Below are positions 21,371-30,893 of a DNA stretch of 64,000 nt, one piece after another. The translations under genes and the position numbers were made by a program. Every line of letters begins with the position of its first letter. The stretch's first letter is position 1. The stretch is from Variovorax boronicumulans (GTDB lineage: Bacteria > Pseudomonadota > Gammaproteobacteria > Burkholderiales > Burkholderiaceae_C). The notes under the pieces were generated by a model that saw nothing but the letters and a program-made list of their open reading frames with translations, ran no database searches and had not been told where the DNA came from. The DNA is taken from positions 186,001-250,000 of the forward strand of contig NZ_VEDO01000007.1 of NCBI RefSeq assembly GCF_007677875.1, written 5' to 3'.

Positions 21371-22273
21371 TCAGGCGCGCAAGGCCTTGCGCAGTTCCTC
21401 GCCGAGTTCGGGCTTGTGGGCGAACGGGTCGGTCGGGTTGCGCTGCTGCAGGATGTCCTCCATGCGCACCTGCACCGCGCCGATCGCGCGCGGGTGGCTG
21501 TAGATGTAGAACTGGTTCGCCGCCACGGCGTCGAACACCTTCTGCGCCACCTCGGCCGCCGACACCTTGCCCGCGCCGACGGCCTTGCCCATCATGGCCT
21601 GGCTCACCTGCTGACTGCGCGTGGCCGCGCTGGCAGCCAGGTCTGCGGGGCGGTTGCGTTCGCTGCTGTCGATGCCGGTGGCCACGAAGTAAGGGCACAG
21701 CACCGAGGCGCCGACCTGCTCGGTGACGAGTGCCAGATCCTGGTACAGCGTCTCTGTCAGCGCCACCACCGCATGCTTGCTGGCGTTGTAGATGCCCATG
21801 TTGGGCGGTGTCAGCAGCCCTGCCATGCTGGCAGTGTTGACGATGTGGCCGCGCCAGCCCGGGTCGTCCAGGGCGGCCTTGAGCATCATGGGGGTGAACA
21901 CGCGCACGCCATGGGCCACGCCCATCACGTTGACGCCGAACACCCACTCCCAGTCGCGCGCGCTGTTCTCCCAGATGAGTCCGCCCGCACCGACGCCGGC
22001 GTTGTTGAAGACCAGGTGCGGCGCACCGAAGCGCGCCAGCGTGGCCGCGCCCAGGGCCTCGACCTGCTCGGCCTTGGACACGTCGACGCGCATGGGCAGC
22101 ACCTCGGCGCCCAGCGCCGCGATCTCGGCCGCGGCCCGGTCCAGCGCGTCCTGCTGCACGTCCGCCAGCACCAGGCGCATGCCCAGGCGCGCACCGATGC
22201 GCGCACATTCCAGGCCGAAGCCCGAGCCGGCGCCGGTCAATACGGCGGTCTTGTTCTTGAAGTCGGTGATCAC
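21371..22273 (-). CDS. SDR family NAD(P)-dependent oxidoreductase
   Basis: The 300-residue protein is a classical short-chain dehydrogenase. The cofactor loop TGAGSGFGLECA is at residues 14-25, NNAG is near residue 90, and the catalytic YNASK is near residue 161, with the serine in VNTASMAG near residue 147. The final 80 residues extend beyond the classical 250-residue length. It is the last gene of the 11-gene acyl-CoA operon (16 bases after the GST gene), where it could reduce or oxidise a hydroxyacyl or ketoacyl intermediate. Confidence 0.9.
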   Translation of the reverse strand: MITDFKNKTAVLTGAGSGFGLECARIGARLGMRLVLADVQQDALDRAAAEIAALGAEVLPMRVDVSKAEQVEALGAATLARFGAPHLVFNNAGVGAGGLIWENSARDWEWVFGVNVMGVAHGVRVFTPMMLKAALDDPGWRGHIVNTASMAGLLTPPNMGIYNASKHAVVALTETLYQDLALVTEQVGASVLCPYFVATGIDSSERNRPADLAASAATRSQQVSQAMMGKAVGAGKVSAAEVAQKVFDAVAANQFYIYSHPRAIGAVQVRMEDILQQRNPTDPFAHKPELGEELRKALRA

Positions 22274-22289
22274 GCGGTTCCTGCTCCAG

Positions 22290-23219
22290 TCAGACGGGTT
22301 TCAACACATAGCCGATGCGCGGAAAGTGCACATGCACTGTGCCGGCGCGCGGATCCTCACGTCGCAGCGTGTAGTGCATGCGCGTGGCCGCCACGAGTTC
22401 GCCCTCGGTGGGCTCGGTGCCGAAGCTCTCGGCCGCCACCGTCACGCGGCTGCCCAGCGCGATGCCGTGCTCGTCCTGGAAGGTCTGGCCCGCCACGGGC
22501 AACGGCTCGGCCGCCGCCGCGATGGCCACGGCGTCGGGGCTCGCCAGCTTGTCGGGCTGGCCGTGGCCGATGGCGGCCATGCGGTCCATCCAGGCCAGCA
22601 CCGAGGGGAAGGCGTCCAGCACACCGGCCATGGACGGCGTGCGCACGCGGATGAACCACAGCGGGTGGTAGGCCGCGAAATCGGCGACACCCGGCGTGGC
22701 ATCGATGAGGCAGTGCTGCGTCTCCAGCGACTCGGACAGCCGGCGCAGGTAGGACTTGAGCGCACCCGTCGCATCCGCCGGGCGCAGCCGCGTCATGTTC
22801 TGGCTCATGGCGCGCCGGTCCTCGCCGAAGGCCTTGGCGGCCTCGGGCGGCAGGCCGCCGAACATGTCGGCCAGGCCGGCAGGCTGCGTGGCATGGGCCA
22901 TCGCGGCCCAGAACAGGCTGGTGTCGGCCCATTGGGCGAGGATGCGCGCCAGTCCCTTGTGCTGCGGCGGGTACAGGCTGGGCAGAGGCTGGTGGTGTTC
23001 GAGCACATCGCAGATCAAGGCCGTGTCGCAGTAGATGTCGGCGCCGATCTGCAGCAGCGGTGTTTTGCGGTAGCCGCCGGTCAGTGCCTGCACGTCGGGC
23101 TTGGGCAGGATGGGCGGAATGTGGACCGAGCGGTAGGCGAGCTGCTTGTAGCCCAGCACGAGCCGGATCTTCTCGGCGAAGGGCGAGGTGGGGTAGTGGT
23201 GCAGGATCAGGTCGGACAT
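22290..23219 (-). CDS. Glutathione S-transferase family protein (extended C-terminus)
   Basis: The N-terminal 80 residues form a thioredoxin-like GST domain with the entry HYPTSPFAEKIRLVLG and the glutathione-binding region GGYRKTPLLQIGADIYCDT. The helical GST domain follows, with GVADFAAYHPLWF near residue 185. About 90 further residues at the C-terminus are not part of a standard GST, making it 309 residues against about 210. The first-helix serine or tyrosine of classical GSTs is replaced by TSPF. Being within an acyl-CoA operon, it may detoxify or isomerise a pathway intermediate, but this is inference. Confidence 0.85.
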   Translation of the reverse strand: MSDLILHHYPTSPFAEKIRLVLGYKQLAYRSVHIPPILPKPDVQALTGGYRKTPLLQIGADIYCDTALICDVLEHHQPLPSLYPPQHKGLARILAQWADTSLFWAAMAHATQPAGLADMFGGLPPEAAKAFGEDRRAMSQNMTRLRPADATGALKSYLRRLSESLETQHCLIDATPGVADFAAYHPLWFIRVRTPSMAGVLDAFPSVLAWMDRMAAIGHGQPDKLASPDAVAIAAAAEPLPVAGQTFQDEHGIALGSRVTVAAESFGTEPTEGELVAATRMHYTLRREDPRAGTVHVHFPRIGYVLKPV

Positions 23220-23238
23220 TGGGGGGCGCTCTCTTTCT

Positions 23239-24873
23239 TCAGTGAGGGGTCGCACGCGCGATGATCGCGTCGAAGTCGCAGGCCGCGGGCAGGCTGCCGA
23301 AGCTGCGGCCCCAGTCGCCGCCAATGCGCGATGCGCAGAAGGCGTCGGCCACGGCCGGTGCCGAATGACGCACCAGCAGGGCGGCCTGCACCGCCAGCGC
23401 GATGTCTTCGGCCAAGCGCCGGGCCTCGACCTCGCCCTCGGCCTGGGCGATGCGTTGCGGCAGCACGGCAGCCAGCCGGTCGAGCGCTGCATTGCCGCGC
23501 GCGGGCGCGAGTTCCGCCGCCAGCGCCTCGCCCACATCACCCTTGCGCAGCACGCGCAGCAGGTCCAGCGCCATGATGTTGCCGGCGCCTTCCCAGATCG
23601 AGTTGAGCGGCATCTCGCGGTAGATGCGGGCCATCACGCCCTGGCCCCCCTCCTCCACGTAGCCGTTGCCGCCCAGGCATTCCATGGCCTCCTGGCCGAA
23701 GGCGCTGCCGCGCTTGCAGATCCAGAATTTGGCGACGGGCGTGAGCAGCCGCGCCATGAGTTGCTCGTGGGGGTCGTCGGCCTGGTCGAAGGCATGGGCC
23801 AGGCGCAGGGCCAGCGCAGTCGCGGCCTCGGACTCCAGCGCCAGGTCGGCCAGCACGTTGCGCATCAGCGGCTGCGATGCCAGCGCCTTGCCGAATGCCA
23901 TGCGCTCGGCCGTGTGGTGCAGCGCCAGAGCGAGTGCCTGGCGCATGAGGCCGGAGGTGCCGAGCGCGCAGTCCAGCCGCGTCATGGTGCCCATTTCGAG
24001 GATCTGCGGCACGCCGCGGCCCTCTTCGCCGACCAGCCAAGCCAGGGCGCCGTGGAACTCGACCTCGGAACTGGCGTTGGCCTTGTTGCCGAGTTTGTCC
24101 TTCAGGCGCTGGATGCGGATCGCATTGCGGGTACCGTCCGGCAGCACGCGCGGCAGGAAGAAGCACGACAGCCCTGCGGGCGCCTGGGCGAGCACCAGGA
24201 AGGCGTCGCACATGGGCGCCGAGAAGAACCACTTGTGGCCCGTGATGGCGTAGCGCTCGCCCCAGCCGTCGCGGCCCGCGTGCTCGGCGCGCGTGGTGTT
24301 GGCACGCACGTCCGAGCCGCCCTGCTTCTCGGTCATGCCCATGCCCATGGTCACGCCGGGCTTGTCGGCCACGAAGCGCAGTTGCGGGTCGTACCAGCGG
24401 CTTTGCAACTTGGGCGACCAGTCGGCATGCACGGCGGTGTTGCCGCGCAGCGCGGGCGCCACCGCATAGGTCATCGAGATCGGGCAGAGCACGGAGGGCT
24501 CGAGCTCGGTGAACAGCATGAAGCCGGCCGCGCGCTGCAGGTGGGCGTGCGTGCCGCCGGCCCAGGGCGTGCCGTGCAGGCCTGCCGCCACGGCGGCGGC
24601 CATCAGCGCGTGGTAGCTCGGGTGGAACTCCACCTCGTCCACGCGGCGCCCAAAGCGGTCGTGCGTCAGCAGCTGCGGCCCGTGCACATTGGCCAGCCGC
24701 GCGTGGGTCTGCATGGCGGCCGTGCCCAGTTCGTGCCCCAGCGATTGCAACGGTGCCAGCTGCAAGTCGGGGGCATGGAACGCCAGCGCATCGCGCAGCC
24801 CGCGGTTGGTGGCGAACAGGTCGACATCGACCAGCGCCGAACTCTGGTTGAAGACTTCGTGCGTCTGGTCCAC
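23239..24873 (-). CDS. Acyl-CoA dehydrogenase, AidB-like
   Basis: The 544-residue flavoprotein resembles the AidB/isovaleryl-CoA dehydrogenase branch. It opens with HEVFNQSSALVDVDLFATNR as AidB does, has MGMTEKQGGSDVRANTT and GHKWFFSAPMCDAFLVLAQ in the middle domain, and ends with RIYREMPLNSIWEGAGNIM. The length matches AidB (about 541). The start is GTG at 24873, chosen because GGAGG lies five bases ahead of it and homology begins there. In E. coli AidB is an alkylation-response protein, but in this operon an acyl-CoA oxidation role is equally plausible. Confidence 0.9.
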   Translation of the reverse strand: MDQTHEVFNQSSALVDVDLFATNRGLRDALAFHAPDLQLAPLQSLGHELGTAAMQTHARLANVHGPQLLTHDRFGRRVDEVEFHPSYHALMAAAVAAGLHGTPWAGGTHAHLQRAAGFMLFTELEPSVLCPISMTYAVAPALRGNTAVHADWSPKLQSRWYDPQLRFVADKPGVTMGMGMTEKQGGSDVRANTTRAEHAGRDGWGERYAITGHKWFFSAPMCDAFLVLAQAPAGLSCFFLPRVLPDGTRNAIRIQRLKDKLGNKANASSEVEFHGALAWLVGEEGRGVPQILEMGTMTRLDCALGTSGLMRQALALALHHTAERMAFGKALASQPLMRNVLADLALESEAATALALRLAHAFDQADDPHEQLMARLLTPVAKFWICKRGSAFGQEAMECLGGNGYVEEGGQGVMARIYREMPLNSIWEGAGNIMALDLLRVLRKGDVGEALAAELAPARGNAALDRLAAVLPQRIAQAEGEVEARRLAEDIALAVQAALLVRHSAPAVADAFCASRIGGDWGRSFGSLPAACDFDAIIARATPH

Positions 24874-24892
24874 GGCGACCTCCTGGAAAACG

Positions 24893-25909
24893 TCAGACCA
24901 GCTGCACCAGCTGCTTGCCGAAGTTGCGGCCCTTGAGCAGCCCCAGGAAGGCCTCGGGCGCCGCCGCCAGGCCCTGGGCGATGGACTCGCGCGGGCGCAG
25001 CTTGCCGCTGGCCACCAGGCCGCCCAGTTCGGCCAGCGCCTCGGGCCAGACCTCCATGTGCTCGCTGACGATGAAGCCTTCGAGCTTGATGCGGTTGATG
25101 AGCAGCAGCGACGGGTTGGCCATGGGCAGCGGCGCGCCATCGTAGCCGGCGATCATGCCGCACAGCGCGATGCGCGCGAACGCGTTGGTGCGCAGCATCA
25201 CGGCGTCCATGACCATGCCGCCCACGTTCTCGAAGTAGCCGTCGATGCCGTCCGGGCAGGCCATCTTGAGCGCGGTCGACAGGCTCTTCACGTCGCCGTG
25301 GACCTTGTAGTCGATGCAGTCGTCGAAGCCGAGCTCGTCCTTGACGTAAGCGCACTTGTCGGGCCCGCCCGCGATGCCGACCACGCGGCAGCCGCGCGCC
25401 TTGCCCAAGGCGCCGAAGGCGCTGCCCACGGCGCCGCTGGCCGCGCTCACGACCAGCGTCTCGCCGGCCTTGGGCGCGATGATCTTCACGAGGCCATACC
25501 AGGCCGTGACGCCCGGCATGCCCACCGCGCCCAGGTAGTGCGACAGCGGCACCTGGCTGGTGTCGAGCTTGCGCAGCACGCCGGGCAGGTTGGCGTCGAC
25601 CACGCTGTACTGCTGCCAGCCGCCGAAGCCCACCACCTTCTCGCCCACCGCGAAGCGCGGGTTGCGGCTCTCGACGATCTCGCCCACGGTGCCGCCCTGC
25701 ATGACCTGGCCCAGCGGCTGCGGCTGCGCGTAGCTCTTGCTCTCGTTCATGCGCCCGCGCATGTAGGGGTCCAGGCTCATGAAGTGGTGGCGCACGAGCA
25801 CCTGGCCGTCGGCCAGCGCCGGCGTGTCGGTCTCCACGAGCTTGAAGTTGCTGGCCCGGGCTTCGCCCTCGGGGCGGTTGTCGAGCAGGATCTGCTGGTT
25901 GCGTGGCAT
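24893..25909 (-). CDS. NADP-dependent MDR oxidoreductase (CurA/prostaglandin reductase-like)
   Basis: This 338-residue protein is a medium-chain reductase of the zinc-free group that reduces alkenals or enones with NADPH. It begins MPRNQQILLDNRPEGEA, as in that group. It has the HYLGAVGMPGVTAWYGL segment near residue 125 and the nucleotide-binding AASGAVGSAFGALGKARG near residue 155, and it closes with ESIAQGLAAAPEAFLGLL and GRNFGKQLVQL. No structural zinc cysteines are seen. It lies 20 bases after the second PaaI thioesterase gene within the operon. Confidence 0.92.
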   Translation of the reverse strand: MPRNQQILLDNRPEGEARASNFKLVETDTPALADGQVLVRHHFMSLDPYMRGRMNESKSYAQPQPLGQVMQGGTVGEIVESRNPRFAVGEKVVGFGGWQQYSVVDANLPGVLRKLDTSQVPLSHYLGAVGMPGVTAWYGLVKIIAPKAGETLVVSAASGAVGSAFGALGKARGCRVVGIAGGPDKCAYVKDELGFDDCIDYKVHGDVKSLSTALKMACPDGIDGYFENVGGMVMDAVMLRTNAFARIALCGMIAGYDGAPLPMANPSLLLINRIKLEGFIVSEHMEVWPEALAELGGLVASGKLRPRESIAQGLAAAPEAFLGLLKGRNFGKQLVQLV

Positions 25910-25929
25910 GGTGGTCTCCGGTGAAGTGG

Positions 25930-26349
25930 TTAGTCGCTGGGCGGCTCGGCCATGGCCGGCGCGCGCGGGATGTACTTGAAGGTGCCCGTGGCATGGGCGC
26001 AGAGCTGGCCTTCCTGGTCCTCGATACGGGCCTCGGTGAAGGCCATGCGGCCGGTGGCCTGCAGCACGCGGCCGGTGGCGACCAGCGGGCCGCGCGCGCT
26101 CTGCATGAAGCTGGTCTTCATCTCGATGGTCAGCACACCCAGCTCGGGCCGCAGGCTGCGCGCGGCCGCCGCCATGGTCACGTCCAGCAAGGTCATGCAG
26201 GCGCCGCCGTGCGTGACGTGGAAATTGTTGAGGTGCTCGGGCTTGGCCTCGTAGCGCATCTCGGACTGCCCGTCCTCGAAGCGCGTGAGCGTGATGCCCA
26301 GGTGGTCGATGAAGGGCACGGCGAAGAGTTGGCGGATCGGCGTCGTCAT
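25930..26349 (-). CDS. PaaI-family acyl-CoA thioesterase
   Basis: The 139-residue protein is a single hot-dog domain. The conserved region HLNNFHVTHGGACMTLLDVTM (residues 40-60) carries the HGG-type loop and the acidic residue of the PaaI family, and GVLTIEMKTSFMQSARG follows. It should hydrolyse short or aromatic acyl-CoA thioesters in the cytoplasm. It overlaps the upstream SDR gene by four bases, implying coupled translation, and is the second thioesterase of the operon. Confidence 0.9.
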   Translation of the reverse strand: MTTPIRQLFAVPFIDHLGITLTRFEDGQSEMRYEAKPEHLNNFHVTHGGACMTLLDVTMAAAARSLRPELGVLTIEMKTSFMQSARGPLVATGRVLQATGRMAFTEARIEDQEGQLCAHATGTFKYIPRAPAMAEPPSD

Positions 26350-27140
26350 GCTGCGCCGAGCACCACGCTCACGCCGCCGTCCACGGCCAGCCACTGCCCC
26401 GTGATGTGCTTGCCGGCATCGCTCGCGTACAGCAGCGTGATGCCCTTGAGATCTTCGTCGTCGCCCAGGCGCTGCAGCGGCGCGCCGGCTTTCATCTTGT
26501 CCTCGCCCAGGCTGTCGATCAGGCCGTTGGACAGCTTGGTGCGGAAGAACCCCGGACAGATCGCGTTGACCGTGATGCCGTAGCGGCCCCACTCGGCCGC
26601 CAGCGTGCGCGTGAAGCCGATCACCGCGGTCTTGGAGGTGTTGTAGGCCAGCGTCTTCATGCCCACGGGGTTGCCGTTCAGCGCCGCGATCGAAGCGATG
26701 TTGATGATGCGGCCGCCACCTTGCTTGATCATGCAGCCGTTGGCGATCTGCTGGGCCAGGATGAAGTAGCCGCGCACGTTGAGGTTCATGACCTTGTCCC
26801 AGGCCGCGACCGGGTGCTCCTCGGCCGGCACGCCCCAGCTCGCGCCCGCGTTGTTGACCAGGATATCGACGCGGCCGAAGCGCGCCAGCGTCTGGTCCGC
26901 CAGGCCCCGCGTCTCGTCTTCCTTGGCGCAGTCGGCGGCGATCCAGTCGGCCTCGATGCCGGCGGCCTTCAATTCGGCCGCGGCCTGCTCCAGGTCCTCG
27001 GCCTTGCGCGAACTCAACATGACGCGCGCGCCGGCCTCGCCCAGCGCATGCGCCATCTGCAGGCCCAGGCCGCGTGAGCCACCGGTCACGAGGGCCGTCT
27101 TGCCGGTGAGGTCGAAAAGTTGCTGGATGTTGCGGCTCAT
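26346..27140 (-). CDS. SDR family oxidoreductase
   Basis: This 264-residue classical short-chain dehydrogenase has TGGSRGLGLQMA at residues 19-30, NNAG near residue 94, the serine in INIASIAALNG near residue 148 and YNTSK near residue 164. It is closest in style to gluconate 5-dehydrogenase or 3-ketoacyl reductases. A GGAG ribosome-binding site precedes the ATG. Within the operon it is a candidate 3-hydroxyacyl-CoA dehydrogenase or ketoreductase. Confidence 0.92.
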   Translation of the reverse strand: MSRNIQQLFDLTGKTALVTGGSRGLGLQMAHALGEAGARVMLSSRKAEDLEQAAAELKAAGIEADWIAADCAKEDETRGLADQTLARFGRVDILVNNAGASWGVPAEEHPVAAWDKVMNLNVRGYFILAQQIANGCMIKQGGGRIINIASIAALNGNPVGMKTLAYNTSKTAVIGFTRTLAAEWGRYGITVNAICPGFFRTKLSNGLIDSLGEDKMKAGAPLQRLGDDEDLKGITLLYASDAGKHITGQWLAVDGGVSVVLGAA

Positions 27141-27177
27141 GTTGCTCCTTGTTTGTTCTTGGGATGCAGAGGGTGGT

Positions 27178-27384
27178 TCAGGGCGAGGGCTTGAGCCGTG
27201 CCCGCACGAAGATCAGCAGCACGCCGATGGCCGCGACGATGCCGCCGCCGACGACCATGGTGTGGCCCAGCGCCTGCTCCTCGCCGCGTTCGACCGCCAG
27301 GCCCAGGACCAGGGTCAGCAGGCCGCCGTAGATCAGGATCCAGACCAGGTTCTGGAGCCGCTTGAGGTTGCGTGGTGTTGCCAT
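27178..27384 (-). CDS. Small two-helix membrane protein (68 aa)
   Basis: The protein has a basic start (MATPRNLKRLQN) followed by two hydrophobic helices at about residues 13-31 and 43-60 and a short basic tail. That is a typical hairpin inner-membrane protein. It sits inside the acyl-CoA operon with gaps of 48 and 37 bases to its neighbours. I recognise no family and can give no function. Confidence 0.65.
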   Translation of the reverse strand: MATPRNLKRLQNLVWILIYGGLLTLVLGLAVERGEEQALGHTMVVGGGIVAAIGVLLIFVRARLKPSP

Positions 27385-27432
27385 GCGTGCACTGTACCCA
27401 AGCCGCCGGGCTCCGGTGTCGCGTCCGCTGCC

Positions 27433-29253
27433 TCAGAAGGCTTCCTCGGGCAGGTCCAGGCAGGTGCTGTCACAGCGCGCCACCACGGCCAGCCAGGCGC
27501 CGATCTTGGGCAGTTCGTAGCGGTAGAAGAAGCGCATCGCTGCGAGACGGCCCTGCGCGGCGGCGCTGCCGTTCGCGGGCAGGCTGCAGGCCACGTCGAG
27601 CCAGATCCACGCCAGCACCGTGTGGCCGAAGGCCTGCAAATAGGGCACGGCATTGGCCAGCGCGCGCTCGGGCTCGCCGCCGGCCCAGGCCGCCTGCGTG
27701 GCCTGCAGCACCTGGGCCCAGGCGTCCTTCAACGCGGCCGCCTCGTCGGCCAGCGCCGGCAGCGCGGCAGCGCGCGCGATGGTCTCTTCCAGCCGCCCAC
27801 CGAGCAGCTGCAGGCCGCGACCGTCCTCCATGCGCACCTTGCGGCCCAGCAGGTCCATGGCCTGGATGCCGTGCGTGCCCTCGTGGATCATGTTCAGGCG
27901 GTTGTCGCGCCAGTACTGCTCGACCGGGAAGTCGCGCGTGTAGCCATAGCCGCCGTGCACCTGGATCGCCAGCGAGTTGGCCTCCAGGCACCACTCGCTG
28001 GGCCAGCTCTTGGCGATCGGCGTCAGCACCTCCAGCAGCAGACCGGCCTCGGCGACCGCCTGCGCGTCGCCCGTGCGCTGCACGTCGACCAGGCGCGCGC
28101 AGTACAGCTCGAGCGCCAGCGCGCCTTCTCCATAGGACTTCTGCGCGAGGAGCATGCGCTTCACATCAGCGTGCTCGATGATGCGCACCTGCGGCGCCGC
28201 CGCATCCTTGCCGGCCTTGCCCTGGGGCCGGCCCTGCGGCCGGTTCCTCGCATAGTCCAGCGCGGCGTAGTAACCGGCCAGGCCCAGCATGGCGGCCGAG
28301 GTGCCGACCGCGATGCGCGCCTCGTTCATCATGTGGAACATGCAACGCAGGCCCTCGTGCGGCTGGCCGACAAGGTAGCCAATGGCGCCCGCGCTGCCGC
28401 GTACGGGGTACTTGCCTTCGCCGAAGTTCAGCAGCGTGTTGGTCGTGCCGCGCCAGCCCAGCTTGTGGTTCAGGCCGGCCAGCGCCACGTCGTTGCGCTC
28501 GCCCGTGAGCCGGCCTTCGGTGTCGACCAGCTTCTTGGGCACGATGAACAGCGAGATGCCGCGCGTGCCCGGAATCGGCTTGCCGTCCGCCCCCGGGATC
28601 TTGGCCAGTACGAGGTGCACGATGTTCTCGTTGAGCTCGTGCTCGCCCGAGGAGATCCACATCTTGTTCCCCGTGAGCCGGTAGCGCGGACCCAGCGGGT
28701 CGGTTTCGAAGCCATCGCCATCGGGCACGGCGCGCGTGGCCACGTCCGACAGCGAGGAGCCGGCCTGCGGCTCGGACAGGCACATGGTGCCCGAGAAGCG
28801 GCCGTTGAACTCGTTGCGCGCGAACACCGCCTTCTGCAGGTCCGTGCCATGCACCAGCAGCAGGTTGGCGTTGCCCTTGGTCAGCAGCGCCGAGTTGATG
28901 CTGACCGAGGCCAGCGCGAAAAAGGCATTGGCCGCGGCCTCGACCGTGAACGGCAGCTGCATGCCGCCCTCGTCGTAGTCCTGCGCCGCGCTGAGCATGC
29001 CGGACTCGGCGTAGGCACGGCTCGCGGCCAGCGTGGCGGCCGGCAGGATCACTTTCTCGCCGTCGAAGCGTGGCTCCTCGGTGTCCACCAGCCGGTTGAA
29101 CGGCGCGTACTTCTCGCGCGCGATGCGCTCGCAGGTGTCGAGCACGGCGTCGAAGGTCTCGCGCGAATGCTCGGCGTAGCGCACGCGTTCGGTCAGCTTC
29201 TCGGCCTGCAGCCAGTCGTACAGCAGGAAGTCCAGCAAGGGGCGCAGGCTCAT
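27433..29253 (-). CDS. Acyl-CoA dehydrogenase (long form, with C-terminal extension)
   Basis: The 606-residue flavoenzyme is of the long acyl-CoA dehydrogenase type that often sits beside fadB/fadA genes and acts on medium- to long-chain acyl-CoAs. Landmarks are MCLSEPQAGSSLSDVATRA near residue 155, the NKMWISSGEHEL strand, the LNHKLGWRGTTNTLLNFG region near residue 265, and NSLAIQVHGGYGYTRDFPVE near residue 420, followed by about 150 extra residues typical of this subfamily. It starts MSLRPLLDFLLYDWL and overlaps the downstream end of the thioesterase gene by four bases. Confidence 0.94.
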   Translation of the reverse strand: MSLRPLLDFLLYDWLQAEKLTERVRYAEHSRETFDAVLDTCERIAREKYAPFNRLVDTEEPRFDGEKVILPAATLAASRAYAESGMLSAAQDYDEGGMQLPFTVEAAANAFFALASVSINSALLTKGNANLLLVHGTDLQKAVFARNEFNGRFSGTMCLSEPQAGSSLSDVATRAVPDGDGFETDPLGPRYRLTGNKMWISSGEHELNENIVHLVLAKIPGADGKPIPGTRGISLFIVPKKLVDTEGRLTGERNDVALAGLNHKLGWRGTTNTLLNFGEGKYPVRGSAGAIGYLVGQPHEGLRCMFHMMNEARIAVGTSAAMLGLAGYYAALDYARNRPQGRPQGKAGKDAAAPQVRIIEHADVKRMLLAQKSYGEGALALELYCARLVDVQRTGDAQAVAEAGLLLEVLTPIAKSWPSEWCLEANSLAIQVHGGYGYTRDFPVEQYWRDNRLNMIHEGTHGIQAMDLLGRKVRMEDGRGLQLLGGRLEETIARAAALPALADEAAALKDAWAQVLQATQAAWAGGEPERALANAVPYLQAFGHTVLAWIWLDVACSLPANGSAAAQGRLAAMRFFYRYELPKIGAWLAVVARCDSTCLDLPEEAF

Positions 29254-29693
29254 GGCTTGGCTTTCTCGGGCAAGGCGGCAATCGTGCCCTGCGCCACCGC
29301 GCAGAGCTTCTCGGCACCGTCCTGCAGCGCAAACACCTCGCAGCTGCAGACGGTCTGGGAGCGGCCCACGTGCACGGCGCGGGCGCGCGCGATCAGGCGC
29401 TCGCCGACGCCGGGCCGCAGGTAGTTGATCTTGAATTCGGCCGTCACGACGGGCACGCGCATGGCCGTGCCGCCCGCGAAGGTCAGTGCGTTGTCGGCCA
29501 GGTAGCTCAGCACGCCGCCGTGGGCGAAGCCATGCTGCTGCTGCAGCTGCGCGGTGAGCGGCAACTGCAGCTCGACCAGGCCGGGCTGCAGCGCCGTCAG
29601 CTCGGCGCCCAGCAACTGGCTGAAGGGCTGCGATGCCAGTGCCTGGCGACCGAACGCGAGGAATTCTTCGGCCGTCGGCACTGGCTGGGCCAT
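29250..29693 (-). CDS. PaaI-family thioesterase
   Basis: This 147-residue hot-dog protein has the conserved loop GFAHGGVLSYLADNALTFA near residues 55-73 and TAEFKINYLRPGVGERLIA afterwards, both typical of the PaaI/YbaW group. It probably releases CoA from accumulating acyl-CoA intermediates. It is coupled to both neighbours: one base shared with the thiolase stop and four bases shared with the acyl-CoA dehydrogenase start. Confidence 0.92.
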   Translation of the reverse strand: MAQPVPTAEEFLAFGRQALASQPFSQLLGAELTALQPGLVELQLPLTAQLQQQHGFAHGGVLSYLADNALTFAGGTAMRVPVVTAEFKINYLRPGVGERLIARARAVHVGRSQTVCSCEVFALQDGAEKLCAVAQGTIAALPEKAKP

Positions 29694-30868
29694 CAGAGCA
29701 CCTCGAACACGCCGGCCGCACCCATGCCGCCGCCGATGCACATGGTCACGCAAACCCGCTTGGCGCCACGGCGCTTGCCCTCGATCAGCGCATGGCCCGT
29801 CAGGCGCTGGCCCGACACGCCGTAGGGGTGGCCGACCGCGATGGCGCCGCCGTTCACGTTGAGCCGCTCGGCCGGGATGCCCAGCTTGTCGCGGCAGTAG
29901 ATCACCTGCACGGCGAAGGCCTCGTTGAGCTCCCACAGGTCGATGTCGTCGATCTTCAGGCCCAGGCGATTGAGCACCTTGGGGATCGCGAACACCGGGC
30001 CGATGCCCATCTCGTCGGGCTCGCAGCCGGCCACGGCGAAGCCCAGGAAGCGGCCCAGCGGCTGCAGGCCCTTCTTCTGCGCCAGCGACTCGTGCATGAG
30101 CACGCAGGCGCCGGCACCGTCGGAGAACTGGCTCGCGTTACCGGCCGAGACGAGGCCACCGGGCAGCGCCGAACGCAGGCCGTGGATGGCGTCGAAGGTG
30201 GTGCCGGGGCGGATGCCCTCGTCGTTCTCCACGGTCACCTTCTTGGTGATGAGGCCCAGCGTCTTGTCGGCCACGCCCATGGTCACGGTGATGGGCGCGA
30301 TCTCCTGCTTGAACAGGCCCGCCTCCAGCGCGGCGGCGGCCTTTTGCTGGCTGGCGGCGCCGTACTCGTCCATGGCGGCGCGGCCGATGTTGTAACGCTT
30401 GGCCACCTGCTCGGCCGTCTGCAGCATGTTCCAGTAGATCTCGGGCTTCATGGCCTTGAGCTCGGGGTCCACGGCCATGTGCTGGTTGACCTCCTGCTGC
30501 ACGCAGGAGATGCTTTCCAGGCCGCCGGCCACGAGCACGTCGTTCTCGCCCGCAACGATGCGCTGCGCGGCCAGCGCGATGGACTGCAGACCCGAGGAGC
30601 AGAAGCGGTTGATCGTGAGGCCGGCGGTCGTGACGGGCAGGCCGGCGCGGATGGCGATCAGGCGCGCGACGTTGCCGCCGGTCGTGCCCTCGGGCAGCGA
30701 CATGCCCATGATCACGTCCTCGACCTCGGCGCCCTCGATGCCGGCACGCTGCACGGCATGCTGCACGGCATGGGCGCCCAGCGTGGGGCCGTAGGTCATG
30801 TTGAAGGCGCCCTTCCAGCTCTTGGTCAGCGGCGTGCGGGCGGTGGAAACGATGACGGCGTTGGTCAT
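29693..30868 (-). CDS. Thiolase (acetyl-CoA C-acyltransferase)
   Basis: The 391-residue enzyme catalyses the thiolytic last step of beta-oxidation (or its reverse). The nucleophilic cysteine is in [14 protein letters not shown] near residue 90, the histidine in [10 protein letters not shown] near residue 350, and the C-terminal catalytic cysteine in [19 protein letters not shown]. The start [20 protein letters not shown] is standard. It lies 25 bases after the bifunctional hydratase/dehydrogenase gene, its usual partner. Confidence 0.95.
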   Translation of the reverse strand: MTNAVIVSTARTPLTKSWKGAFNMTYGPTLGAHAVQHAVQRAGIEGAEVEDVIMGMSLPEGTTGGNVARLIAIRAGLPVTTAGLTINRFCSSGLQSIALAAQRIVAGENDVLVAGGLESISCVQQEVNQHMAVDPELKAMKPEIYWNMLQTAEQVAKRYNIGRAAMDEYGAASQQKAAAALEAGLFKQEIAPITVTMGVADKTLGLITKKVTVENDEGIRPGTTFDAIHGLRSALPGGLVSAGNASQFSDGAGACVLMHESLAQKKGLQPLGRFLGFAVAGCEPDEMGIGPVFAIPKVLNRLGLKIDDIDLWELNEAFAVQVIYCRDKLGIPAERLNVNGGAIAVGHPYGVSGQRLTGHALIEGKRRGAKRVCVTMCIGGGMGAAGVFEVL

Positions 30869-30893
30869 GGCAATTCCTTGTTCTTTGGTGTGA

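Noticed and set aside
26779-29424. An 881-residue plus-strand frame opposite the acyl-CoA dehydrogenase
   Set aside because: It crosses several real minus-strand genes and the gaps between them and shows no domain, so it is not a gene.
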